A stretch of DNA of 34,218 nt, from contig FR901074.1 of assembly GCA_000438295.1 (NCBI GenBank), positions 34,144 through 68,361 of the forward strand. Direction: 5' to 3'. Every line of letters starts with the position of its first letter. Within the stretch, counting starts at the first letter, position 1. Under the pieces are notes generated by a model that saw only the letters and a list, made by a program, of their open reading frames with translations, made no database searches and had not been told where the DNA came from. A program made the translations under genes and the position numbers. Positions 1-7,282 of the stretch are shown here, one piece after another. The DNA comes from Clostridium sp. CAG:451 (GTDB taxonomy: Bacteria; Bacillota_I; Bacilli_A; RF39; UBA660).

Positions 1-2
1 AG

Positions 3-743
3 AGTGCTGATGTTGATGCTGCTATGTGGAAAGAAATGGATGGAATAGAATCTACTCCTAAAGTTAATGCTAATGATAATAAGTATCACAATTGTTCTTC
101 CGTTGGTAGTGATGAGGTTGGTACTGGTGATTATTTCGGTCCCATAGTAGTAACAGCTACTTATGTTCCAAAAGAAGAAGTTAAGTTTTTAGAAGATTTA
201 GGTATTAGAGATAGTAAAAAGCTAACTGATGAATTTATCTTAGCTAATGCTCCTATTCTTGCTAAAAAACTAACCTACCGTAGTCTTATTTTAAATAATA
301 TTGATTATAATAAAAATTATACCAAAGATTTTAATATGAATAAAATAAAAGCTATTATGCATAATAAGGTTTTATATCAGTTGATGCATGAAGTTAATCC
401 AAAAGTTGATTATATTATTGTAGATGAATTTGCAAGAGAAAAAAGGTATTATGAATATCTAAATGATGCTAAAGAAATTCAACGAGGTATCACTTTTATG
501 ACTAAAGCTGAAGATAAAAATCTTGCTGTTGCTGCTTCTTCTATTATTAGTAGATATATTTTCTTAAAAGAATTTGATAAATTATCAGATAGTATTCATA
601 TACCTCTTTTAAAGGGAGCTTCTAAAGAAGTTGATAAAGTCGGCGAGGAAGTAGTAGAAAAGTATGGAGAAGAAAAACTTAAGGAAATAGCTAAGTATAA
701 TTTTAAAAATACAGAAAGAATATTAAAGACGATCATTTATTGA
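3..743 (+). CDS. rnhC: Ribonuclease HIII, 5' partial
   Basis: This enzyme cuts the RNA strand of RNA-DNA hybrids in the cytoplasm. The catalytic domain is complete: the glycine-rich GSDEVGTGD motif with the first acidic metal ligands, DSKKLTD, a VDEFA strand, and the KAEDKNLAVAASSIISR helix typical of type 2/3 RNase H. The reading frame is open to the left edge (reading SADVDAAMW), and the family normally has about 80 more residues forming a TBP-like substrate-binding domain. The internal ATG at 24 is therefore probably not the start; the true start lies outside the window. The extended GDYFGP active-site context and the N-terminal extension favour HIII over HII. The stop codon lies inside a hairpin shared with the convergent neighbour. 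Confidence 0.93.
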   Translation, partial: SADVDAAMWKEMDGIESTPKVNANDNKYHNCSSVGSDEVGTGDYFGPIVVTATYVPKEEVKFLEDLGIRDSKKLTDEFILANAPILAKKLTYRSLILNNIDYNKNYTKDFNMNKIKAIMHNKVLYQLMHEVNPKVDYIIVDEFAREKRYYEYLNDAKEIQRGITFMTKAEDKNLAVAASSIISRYIFLKEFDKLSDSIHIPLLKGASKEVDKVGEEVVEKYGEEKLKEIAKYNFKNTERILKTIIY

Positions 744-752
744 TCGCCTTTT
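730..752. terminator. Short terminator hairpin between convergent genes
   Basis: CGATCA (730-735) pairs with TGATCG (741-746) around a 5-nt loop, followed on + by CCTTTT. It contains the rnhC stop codon. The stem is only 6 bp, so it is a weak candidate. The minus-strand gene ends 2 nt to its right and could also use it, although its T-run is poor. Confidence 0.5.
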
Positions 753-753
753 A

Positions 754-1587
754 TTATCTTTTCTTATAGTATGCTCCTATAAACTGTCTTCCTGCTTTAG
801 ATTTATCATTTCTTGAAGCACTATTAGAATAGTAATTTGGATTAGTTATAGTATCATCATTATTTACTATAAATGTTTCAAAATCATTAGGATTCAATTG
901 ATAAAGTAAAGCTTTTCTTAAATCAATTTTAAACTCTCCATTTTCCTTTTCTTTAATAGCACCAGTTTCTTCCCAGAATGATTCCTTAGCCCATTTAGGC
1001 ATAGAGTCGTAAGTCCAGTTGTTACCGGCATGAGCACCTATATAAACGTAAATATCATCTAGTTTACTATCGTATTTACTTTGTAAAGATTCGATTGTAA
1101 GTTTTGGTAGATAATTATCTATCATTTCTGCCCCACAGTGTGCTGTTGCTGTAACACCATTTTTCAAGTCACTAGCAATTAATACTGGACAATCAGCAAC
1201 TGGGAAACCTGCTACAACGCCTGGTAAATCTTTAGTAATCACTAAAATATCACCAGGTATATCTAAGTCCCAACCATCTTCATAAGCTTCAACCATTGAT
1301 CTAGTTAACTCTACTGCCTTACCTTCTTTGTTTTGACTTGGCATATAAAATTTTTTCGGATCAAATTCTTCATTATAAGAGGCACTAGCTAATCTTCTAT
1401 GTTCTAAGAACAAAGCCTTTCTCTCTTCGAAACTTAATCCTTCAGGATAAAAATTCTTACCAGTATTCATGCATCCGTATTGTTTGCCAGTATCTAAAAT
1501 TCGAAGATTATCAACAGATGCATTTCCTAATTTATATATGGCATATTTTCCGTTAAGTACAAAATCATTAACTTTTAGATTTCTCAT
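754..1587 (-). CDS. Divergent laccase-domain (PgeF/YfiH, DUF152-like) protein
   Basis: The family acts on peptidoglycan-linked or purine nucleoside substrates using a zinc site (multicopper-oxidase-like or purine nucleoside phosphorylase activity has been described). The family core is visible: VADCPVL with the zinc cysteine, THCG-like AHCGAEM where homologues have HAGWRG, IGAHAG where homologues have IGPxI, FKIDLRKAL, and a C-terminal YYSNSASRND...GRQF segment. The first histidine of the usual QVHG motif appears to be replaced (SQNKEG), and the WRG part of HAGWRG is lost, so activity may differ. Two ATGs lie two codons apart. I chose the second, because the G-run ribosome site (GAGGGGGG) sits about 8 nt before it but only about 2 nt before the first (1593). 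It is monocistronic with its own consensus promoter. Confidence 0.72.
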   Translation of the reverse strand: MRNLKVNDFVLNGKYAIYKLGNASVDNLRILDTGKQYGCMNTGKNFYPEGLSFEERKALFLEHRRLASASYNEEFDPKKFYMPSQNKEGKAVELTRSMVEAYEDGWDLDIPGDILVITKDLPGVVAGFPVADCPVLIASDLKNGVTATAHCGAEMIDNYLPKLTIESLQSKYDSKLDDIYVYIGAHAGNNWTYDSMPKWAKESFWEETGAIKEKENGEFKIDLRKALLYQLNPNDFETFIVNNDDTITNPNYYSNSASRNDKSKAGRQFIGAYYKKR

Positions 1588-1617
1588 ATTCATATCCCCC
1601 CTCGTTAATGTGTATAA

Positions 1618-1646
1618 ATTATACCACTTTATTAATAATTTGTCAA
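1618..1646 (-). promoter_or_regulatory. Perfect-consensus SigA promoter
   Basis: On the minus strand TTGACA (1641-1646), a 17-nt spacer and TATAAT (1618-1623) match the housekeeping consensus at all 12 positions. It lies about 30 nt upstream of the laccase-domain gene, which should therefore be strongly and constitutively transcribed unless repressed. Confidence 0.9.
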
Positions 1647-1671
1647 TTACATCATATTTTTACTCCGTCCA

Positions 1672-1701
1672 AAAAAATAAAGCTCTAGAATTAACCTAGA
1701 G
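1672..1701 (-). terminator. Terminator of the thioester adhesin gene
   Basis: On the minus strand CTCTAG (1696-1701) pairs with CTAGAG (1683-1688), followed by CTTTATTTTTTT. The adhesin stop codon (1691-1693) lies in the loop. Confidence 0.78.
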
Positions 1702-4700
1702 TCTTACTTTTTTTTAAGTATATAGCTAGTATTGATACACCAATTAAAGTAATAATAGTACCAACTGTATAGAAAATACCTGTCTTTTTAGAAGTATTAG
1801 GTACATCTTCTAGTGGTTTTGTATTAAACATCGTAGCTGTTTGAATATCTCCTGTTTCCTTAACTTCAAAAGTTACTGTTGAAGTATTTAAAACATATCC
1901 TTTAGGAGCTACTACTTCTTTTAAGGTATATACACCAACTGGTAATCTTTCAATGTAATAAGGATCTTTAGAGGAAGTCCATTCTTTAACAACCGTACCA
2001 TTCTTATCAGTAAGGGTTAAAGAAGCTCCTTCAATTTCCTCACTATTTGCCATATCTTTTTTACTTATATATACTTTAGTAAAATCATTAGTAAAGTTAA
2101 TAGACATTTCTTTATTATCATCTATTGTAAAATAAACTAAATTAGAGTTTAAAGCAACTGAATCTGGAGTCTTTGTTTCTTTCAAGTAATAATTACCATT
2201 AGAAAGTTCCTTACTTGTAATACTACTATCCTTAATAGTTAACTCTTCTACTTTAGTACCATCACTATTATATATAGTAAATGAATAACCTTTATTAGCA
2301 TTAACAGTTACTTTTTTATTATTAACACTAATAGATAATATATCATTCTTAATAGTTTCTGTCTTAACCTCACCACTACTAGTTACATCAAAGTATATTT
2401 TTGAATTAGAAGTAACATAACCTTCTGGGGCTTTTACTTCTTCTAAGATATATTTACCAACTTTTAATCCTTTAATAGATGTGGCATTTTCTTCTGATAC
2501 AAATGTCACTGGTTCAAAATCACTATAAGTTACACTACTTAATTTTAAAGTAGCTCCTTTAATATATTTCTTAGTCTTAGCATCTATCTTACCTAGTCTT
2601 ACTTCATTTAATTTGTTTTTTAAAGTAATGGTAAAGTCATAATTACTACTATTTATAGTAAATTTATGTAAACTATTATCTAGTACATAACCATCTTTAG
2701 TACTTTTTTCCCTTAAGTAATAATCTCCTTCTTTTAATGATTTTAAAGAAGAAATATCTGTTTTAGTATCAGTTGTAGTAAATGTTTCTATCACGTTCTT
2801 AGAACTATCTAGTAACTCAAATAATACTCCTGCTATTTGTTTATTAGTATCAGCATCTACTTTACTTAAACTTACTTTTATCTTTTTATTTTCAATAGTA
2901 GAAGTTACTTCATCTGATGTATTAGTAATAACTATTTTATTCTTAGTAGTATTTTTTATATAACCATTAGGTGCTTCTATCTCTTCTAAATAGTAAGTAC
3001 CTACTTTTAAACCAGTAATAGTAGTTAAATTACTCTCACTAGTAAATTCTTTTACTGTTTTACCATCACTATCAGTAAGCTTCATTTTAGCCCCTGCCAG
3101 ATATTCTTTAGTAGTAGCATCTATCTTACCTAGTTTTAAACCATTCTTTTTATTTTTAAATACTACTTGTAGATTATTAGTAGTAGCAGTTACTTCAAAA
3201 GCTACTTTTTCTTTATTAAGAACATATCCACTAGGAGATGCTATCTCTTCTAAGTAATACTTACCTACTGCTAATTTATCTAAAAGATATGCTTCTTTTG
3301 TCGTAGTAAATGTTTTAACTATTTGATTATTACTATTTAAGATATTAAACTTAGCATTAGCAAGAACTTCATTAGTATCAGCATCTACTTTAGTAATACT
3401 TATTTGATTAGTACTATTATAGAATGTTACTGTTTGTACTTCAGTTTGATTATTACTAATAGTAAATTCTACTGTGGCATCACTCTTAGTATAACCACTA
3501 GGAGCAGCTTCTTCGATAACTTTATAGGTACCAGCTTTTAATCCTTTTATACTGTGACCTGTAGTTGTTGTTACAAAAGTGTCAATTACTTCACTAGTAT
3601 CTTTATTAATAACTTTCAAAGTAGCACCTGCTAAAATAGTATTAGTCTTAGCATCTTTCTTAACGATAATTGTTTCGTTTTGTTGATCAGCATAATCTAA
3701 AGTTACCTTTGGATTAGTACTACTTAAAGTAAATTCCTTTGCCGTAGTATTTACGATATAACCATCAGGAGCAGTTACTTCTACTACTTTATAAGTTCCA
3801 AGTGAAAGACCAGTTATTTTAGTATAGTCATTTGTAGTAGTAATAGTTTTTACTGTTTGATTAGCACTATTTACTATTTTCAAGACTGCCCCACTTACTA
3901 CTTGTTTACTAACACTATCTATCTTTCTAATTGATACTTCTGCTTGACTATTAGTTATTGTTTTAGTTTTATTTAACTCATTACTTGTTATTGTTATATT
4001 AGTTGTCTTATCTGTTATATAATAACCACTAGGAGCAGCTGTTTCGGTAATTTCATAATTACCTGGTAACAAGTTAGATGTTACATGTGCTGTAGTTGTT
4101 GTAGTAAAACTATCTACTATTTCATTAGTTGCTAATCTCTTAATAGTAAAATTAGCTCCAGCTAAGTTATTATTAGTAGTACTATCTATTTTATTAATAG
4201 TAATACTTCCTACTGGCATATTAAGACTAGTAGATATTTGTTTAGATGTTACATTAGCAGCCAGTAAGGATACAAACGACTTTTGCATTGTATCTTTCAT
4301 GCCCTCTGGTGGTTCATAACCATAGGTCTTATAATCTTTATAGTTGTTAATAATATCAATATTAATAACAGATGCTTTCTTTATCTTTGCTAAAGGTATT
4401 CTAATTTTAAAGCCTTTATCTTTAGCTATAGCACTATTAGTAGTTATTACATTATTATTTTCATCAAGTACTTCTATATCACTTGCTAAAATATCACTAC
4501 TAGAAGCGACTACTTTATAATTAATAAACTCATCAGTATTAGAAGTTATTCTCATGACATTACTGATTAGATAAGTATTATCACTATCAGTAGATAATGT
4601 TCCACTACTTACACTAAATGTCGGATTAGTAATATTAGTAGTGTTTTTAGCATTCATCGCTCCTGTTACTAATTTATTAATTACAGAGTAATAACTACTT

Positions 4701-5206
4701 TTCTTAATTGAACTTTTTTGATTAGCAGTAAGCACTCCATTTGTAGTATCACTTACACCTGCTGATCTATCTTGATAGAGCCATACTGCTATTTGCGTTA
4801 AATAATTATCATTTTTATTATTTCCTGTTAAGCTCTTATTAGGATAACCATTTTTTATTATATAAGTGTAGCCATCATCAAGTGGTGTATCAACTTTAGT
4901 TACTGTCTGATTTGGAGCAAAGTCTTTACTTTTCTCAAGACAATATACGGTATATTTATTACCATTATCATCTGTTCCATAGAAAGGTACTAATGAAATA
5001 GCTTCATTACCTTCTAAGTCATCAAAAAGACTTACTCTATCGGACACAACATTACCTGTACTAGTAACTAATTTACTAGGGGCTTCACTATTTTCTAATA
5101 AAGCATAAGATGTTAATGTTTTCTTAGCAAAGATTCCACCTATTAAAACAATTAAAACTACTAGTATTCGTACTAAATTCTTAGTACTAATTTTTCTAAT
5201 ATTCAT
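1691..5206 (-). CDS. Sortase-anchored thioester-domain adhesin with nine Cna-B/SpaA repeats
   Basis: A 1171-aa cell-wall surface protein. Residues 1-35 form a signal peptide with a hydrophobic core (RILVVLIVLIGGIFA). Residues about 70-330 hold a thioester domain: YCLE supplies Cys89 and LTQIAVW supplies Gln138, the pair that forms an internal thioester able to bond covalently to host surface amines. Residues about 333-1129 are nine tandem beta-sandwich repeats, each with a Kx D start (TKVDADT-like), an LEE-xxAPxGY segment and a terminal N. Those Lys, Glu and Asn residues are the usual intramolecular isopeptide triad. Repeat 8 lacks the Lys-Asp start. The C-terminus has VPNTS (1135-1139), a membrane helix and a KKSK tail: a sortase signal. 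The gene is monocistronic, with its own promoter and terminator. No sortase gene is visible in the window. The role in attachment is inferred from the architecture. Confidence 0.9.
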   Translation of the reverse strand: MNIRKISTKNLVRILVVLIVLIGGIFAKKTLTSYALLENSEAPSKLVTSTGNVVSDRVSLFDDLEGNEAISLVPFYGTDDNGNKYTVYCLEKSKDFAPNQTVTKVDTPLDDGYTYIIKNGYPNKSLTGNNKNDNYLTQIAVWLYQDRSAGVSDTTNGVLTANQKSSIKKSSYYSVINKLVTGAMNAKNTTNITNPTFSVSSGTLSTDSDNTYLISNVMRITSNTDEFINYKVVASSSDILASDIEVLDENNNVITTNSAIAKDKGFKIRIPLAKIKKASVINIDIINNYKDYKTYGYEPPEGMKDTMQKSFVSLLAANVTSKQISTSLNMPVGSITINKIDSTTNNNLAGANFTIKRLATNEIVDSFTTTTTAHVTSNLLPGNYEITETAAPSGYYITDKTTNITITSNELNKTKTITNSQAEVSIRKIDSVSKQVVSGAVLKIVNSANQTVKTITTTNDYTKITGLSLGTYKVVEVTAPDGYIVNTTAKEFTLSSTNPKVTLDYADQQNETIIVKKDAKTNTILAGATLKVINKDTSEVIDTFVTTTTGHSIKGLKAGTYKVIEEAAPSGYTKSDATVEFTISNNQTEVQTVTFYNSTNQISITKVDADTNEVLANAKFNILNSNNQIVKTFTTTKEAYLLDKLAVGKYYLEEIASPSGYVLNKEKVAFEVTATTNNLQVVFKNKKNGLKLGKIDATTKEYLAGAKMKLTDSDGKTVKEFTSESNLTTITGLKVGTYYLEEIEAPNGYIKNTTKNKIVITNTSDEVTSTIENKKIKVSLSKVDADTNKQIAGVLFELLDSSKNVIETFTTTDTKTDISSLKSLKEGDYYLREKSTKDGYVLDNSLHKFTINSSNYDFTITLKNKLNEVRLGKIDAKTKKYIKGATLKLSSVTYSDFEPVTFVSEENATSIKGLKVGKYILEEVKAPEGYVTSNSKIYFDVTSSGEVKTETIKNDILSISVNNKKVTVNANKGYSFTIYNSDGTKVEELTIKDSSITSKELSNGNYYLKETKTPDSVALNSNLVYFTIDDNKEMSINFTNDFTKVYISKKDMANSEEIEGASLTLTDKNGTVVKEWTSSKDPYYIERLPVGVYTLKEVVAPKGYVLNTSTVTFEVKETGDIQTATMFNTKPLEDVPNTSKKTGIFYTVGTIITLIGVSILAIYLKKSKTLG
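1820..4210 (-). repeat. Nine tandem Cna-B/SpaA-type protein repeats (about 88 codons each)
   Basis: The repeats are recognisable at protein level by a recurring KxDxxT start and a G-x-Y-x-L/V-x-E-x-x-A/T-P-x-G-Y core. They are diverged enough not to form simple DNA repeats, except around the Gly-Tyr-Leu-Glu-Glu blocks. Repeat 8 is degenerate. Confidence 0.85.
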
Positions 5207-5237
5207 AGACTCTTTCCTATCCTCCTATCATAAGATA

Positions 5238-5266
5238 AGTATACCACATAACTTTAAAGTACAAAA
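5238..5266 (-). promoter_or_regulatory. Extended -10 promoter for the thioester adhesin
   Basis: On the minus strand TGG-TATACT (-10 at 5238-5243) forms an extended -10. The -35 is weak (TTTTGT at 5261-5266, 17-nt spacer) and abuts the upstream terminator. The adhesin start is about 32 nt downstream, after AGGAGG and a closer AGGAAAG. Confidence 0.55.
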
Positions 5267-5298
5267 GAAAAAAGCATTTAATTTTTAAGCTTTTTTCT
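5266..5298 (-). terminator. Terminator of the kinase/FHA-ABC operon
   Basis: A perfect 10-bp stem: on the minus strand AGAAAAAAGC (5289-5298) pairs with GCTTTTTTCT (5266-5275) around a 13-nt AT loop, followed by TTTTGT. It sits just after the surface-protein stop at 5308 and should end the transcript that begins near 13.5 kb. Confidence 0.75.
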
Positions 5299-5307
5299 AT
5301 TAATTAT

Positions 5308-7260
5308 CTAGTTACCTAACTTTACGCTGAACGGATTACTCTTAGTACCATCTCCACCTGTTATTACTACATTACTTTTTAGATTCATAGCAGGTTTGAT
5401 GCCTTGCTGTACTTTATTGGATATATATGCATCAGCTCTATCATCACTCATTATAAACCATACCATATTATCAGTATAAGGTGTTAAAAGCCATGTATTA
5501 GTATAAGAAATAGTATCATCATCTTTACTAGTCATCAACTCGCCCATTCTTAATAAACCTATTGTGGCAGTAGCCGTTTCACTTGATAATTCAGTTAGAC
5601 TAGTATCTTGATATTTTGCTAATTTATAGTTTGCGCCGAGATTGAATTTTGGAATATACCAAGTACTATTCTCTTCAATCATATTTATCTGATTGCTTGT
5701 TAAATATTTTTCATTTGTCAAATATTCATTGTTTAAAAATGAACCTACTATACTATCTTTTGAGAAAGTTGTATTGTTACCAAAATATATTGACTTTTTA
5801 ACACTATTTTCAGTTAATACATTAGCACTTGTTATTTTAGTGCCAGTTTTATTTTCATGGCTTACTATTCGATATAAATTATTTTCTCCTGTCCCAAAGC
5901 TTATATATTCTCCACTATATCTAGTTGAAAGTAACGTACCCGATGTTTTAGTATCATTATCACCTTCCAGCCTGTAAGGATTATTAACTGTTCCATTGCC
6001 TTTTGCAATCTTAACATCATTTTTTAAATTTATAGATGGTCTAATAGCTGCTGAACTATCACTTTTAGATTTAATTGAATAACGTAATAAGTTATTTTTA
6101 GGACCTATACTAATACAAATTGTTATAATTTTATCAGTAGAGGCAGGAGTTAAAGTAAACCAAGTTATTTTACCCTTGGCCAAATATCCTGTTTGTAAAC
6201 TAACATTATTACAACTCATTATAAATTCATAAAGATTTAGTAAACCAACTGCATCAGTTACCATGGTAGTTTTCTCTGGTTTAGTTGTTTCTGTTGTCAT
6301 AGTAGCATTCCAAACACTATCTGTTTTAATAAATTTATCTGATTCTCTTAAGTTACCTAAGAATCCATCTACACTTGTATCATTTAACCACTGTTCCATA
6401 TAACTACCTTGAAATGATGAATTTTCAGTTGCATTATATGGAATTGATGATACACTTTCCTGAGTAACTAATTTTACAGAGTTATCAGATGGATCAATTG
6501 ATACTGCTCTCCATAATTTTCCACTATACCAGATATAGTTATTTGGATCAGTTCCTGTAATAAACGTTTGTTCAGTATCACTTGTATCAAAACTACCTTT
6601 TGAGCCTAATCCCATTGATAGTAATGTTTGCGATACTGTGAAGTTTGGCATTATATCACCTGTCTTACCATAAGCATTTATCTTTATACTAAATGATAAA
6701 TCTCCTCCATCTCCTTGTGGGTTATAATCTTCATCTACATATATTCTAAGACGATATTTTTTAGATTCACTTGCTGTCATTGTTCCTTTAATTAGACTCA
6801 TCATATTAGCAGGCCTTCCTGTATAAGTATTTGCTAATGAATCATTATAATAAACCCTAGGAGCCATTACCTCCGTTTCAGTGCCATCATCACTTAGACT
6901 AGTTAAATAAAGTTTTATATATTTACCATCTATTTTTTTATCACCTGTTGTTACATCTTCGGCTGCTATTTCCCAGTTAATATTTTCTGTACCTTGAATT
7001 GTACTAGATAAGGTAAAGTCAAAATACTCTCCTTCGGTTAATCTTACTTTTCCAGTCTTATCAGTAGTTGGTAGGGCTCCTGTCATATTAATAACATTAG
7101 TAGTCTCTGTATATTTCATCGTAATTGCACCTGTTGTAATAGTATTTTCCTTCTTACCTAGTCCTGTATACTGAAAAGCTGCATAACTGATTCCTACTAT
7201 CATTAGAACTAGTATTAAGACTAGTCCAATTGATATAATTAATTGTTTTTTCTTATTCAT
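5308..7260 (-). CDS. N-terminally anchored surface protein with TasA/camelysin-like module and two DUF6273-like domains
   Basis: A 650-aa protein. Residues 7-29 form one hydrophobic helix (uncleaved anchor or signal). Residues about 30-205 are a beta-rich module with landmarks ITTGAITMKYTE, GEYFDFTLSSTIQG, WEIAAEDVTT, GRPANMM and YNPQGDGGDLSFS. The same module, nearly motif for motif, starts the protein at 19002-20201. Residues about 240-425 and 455-645 are two copies of a domain opening with W/LYRxVS and closing with a RPSINLK...GxGTxxNPY signature, resembling DUF6273. No LPXTG-type signal is present, so retention would be by the helix. It starts 22 nt after the kinase gene, with AAGGAAAGAG as ribosome site, and is the last gene before the terminator, so it may be a cargo or target of that system. 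The function is unknown; the domain names are from memory of the families. Confidence 0.7.
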   Translation of the reverse strand: MNKKKQLIISIGLVLILVLMIVGISYAAFQYTGLGKKENTITTGAITMKYTETTNVINMTGALPTTDKTGKVRLTEGEYFDFTLSSTIQGTENINWEIAAEDVTTGDKKIDGKYIKLYLTSLSDDGTETEVMAPRVYYNDSLANTYTGRPANMMSLIKGTMTASESKKYRLRIYVDEDYNPQGDGGDLSFSIKINAYGKTGDIMPNFTVSQTLLSMGLGSKGSFDTSDTEQTFITGTDPNNYIWYSGKLWRAVSIDPSDNSVKLVTQESVSSIPYNATENSSFQGSYMEQWLNDTSVDGFLGNLRESDKFIKTDSVWNATMTTETTKPEKTTMVTDAVGLLNLYEFIMSCNNVSLQTGYLAKGKITWFTLTPASTDKIITICISIGPKNNLLRYSIKSKSDSSAAIRPSINLKNDVKIAKGNGTVNNPYRLEGDNDTKTSGTLLSTRYSGEYISFGTGENNLYRIVSHENKTGTKITSANVLTENSVKKSIYFGNNTTFSKDSIVGSFLNNEYLTNEKYLTSNQINMIEENSTWYIPKFNLGANYKLAKYQDTSLTELSSETATATIGLLRMGELMTSKDDDTISYTNTWLLTPYTDNMVWFIMSDDRADAYISNKVQQGIKPAMNLKSNVVITGGDGTKSNPFSVKLGN

Positions 7261-7282
7261 ATCTTTTCTCTTTCCTTTTTAA

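Noticed and set aside
1820..4210. Repeated motifs that could suggest DNA satellites or CRISPR
   Set aside because: They are diverged protein-level Cna-B repeats of one gene.
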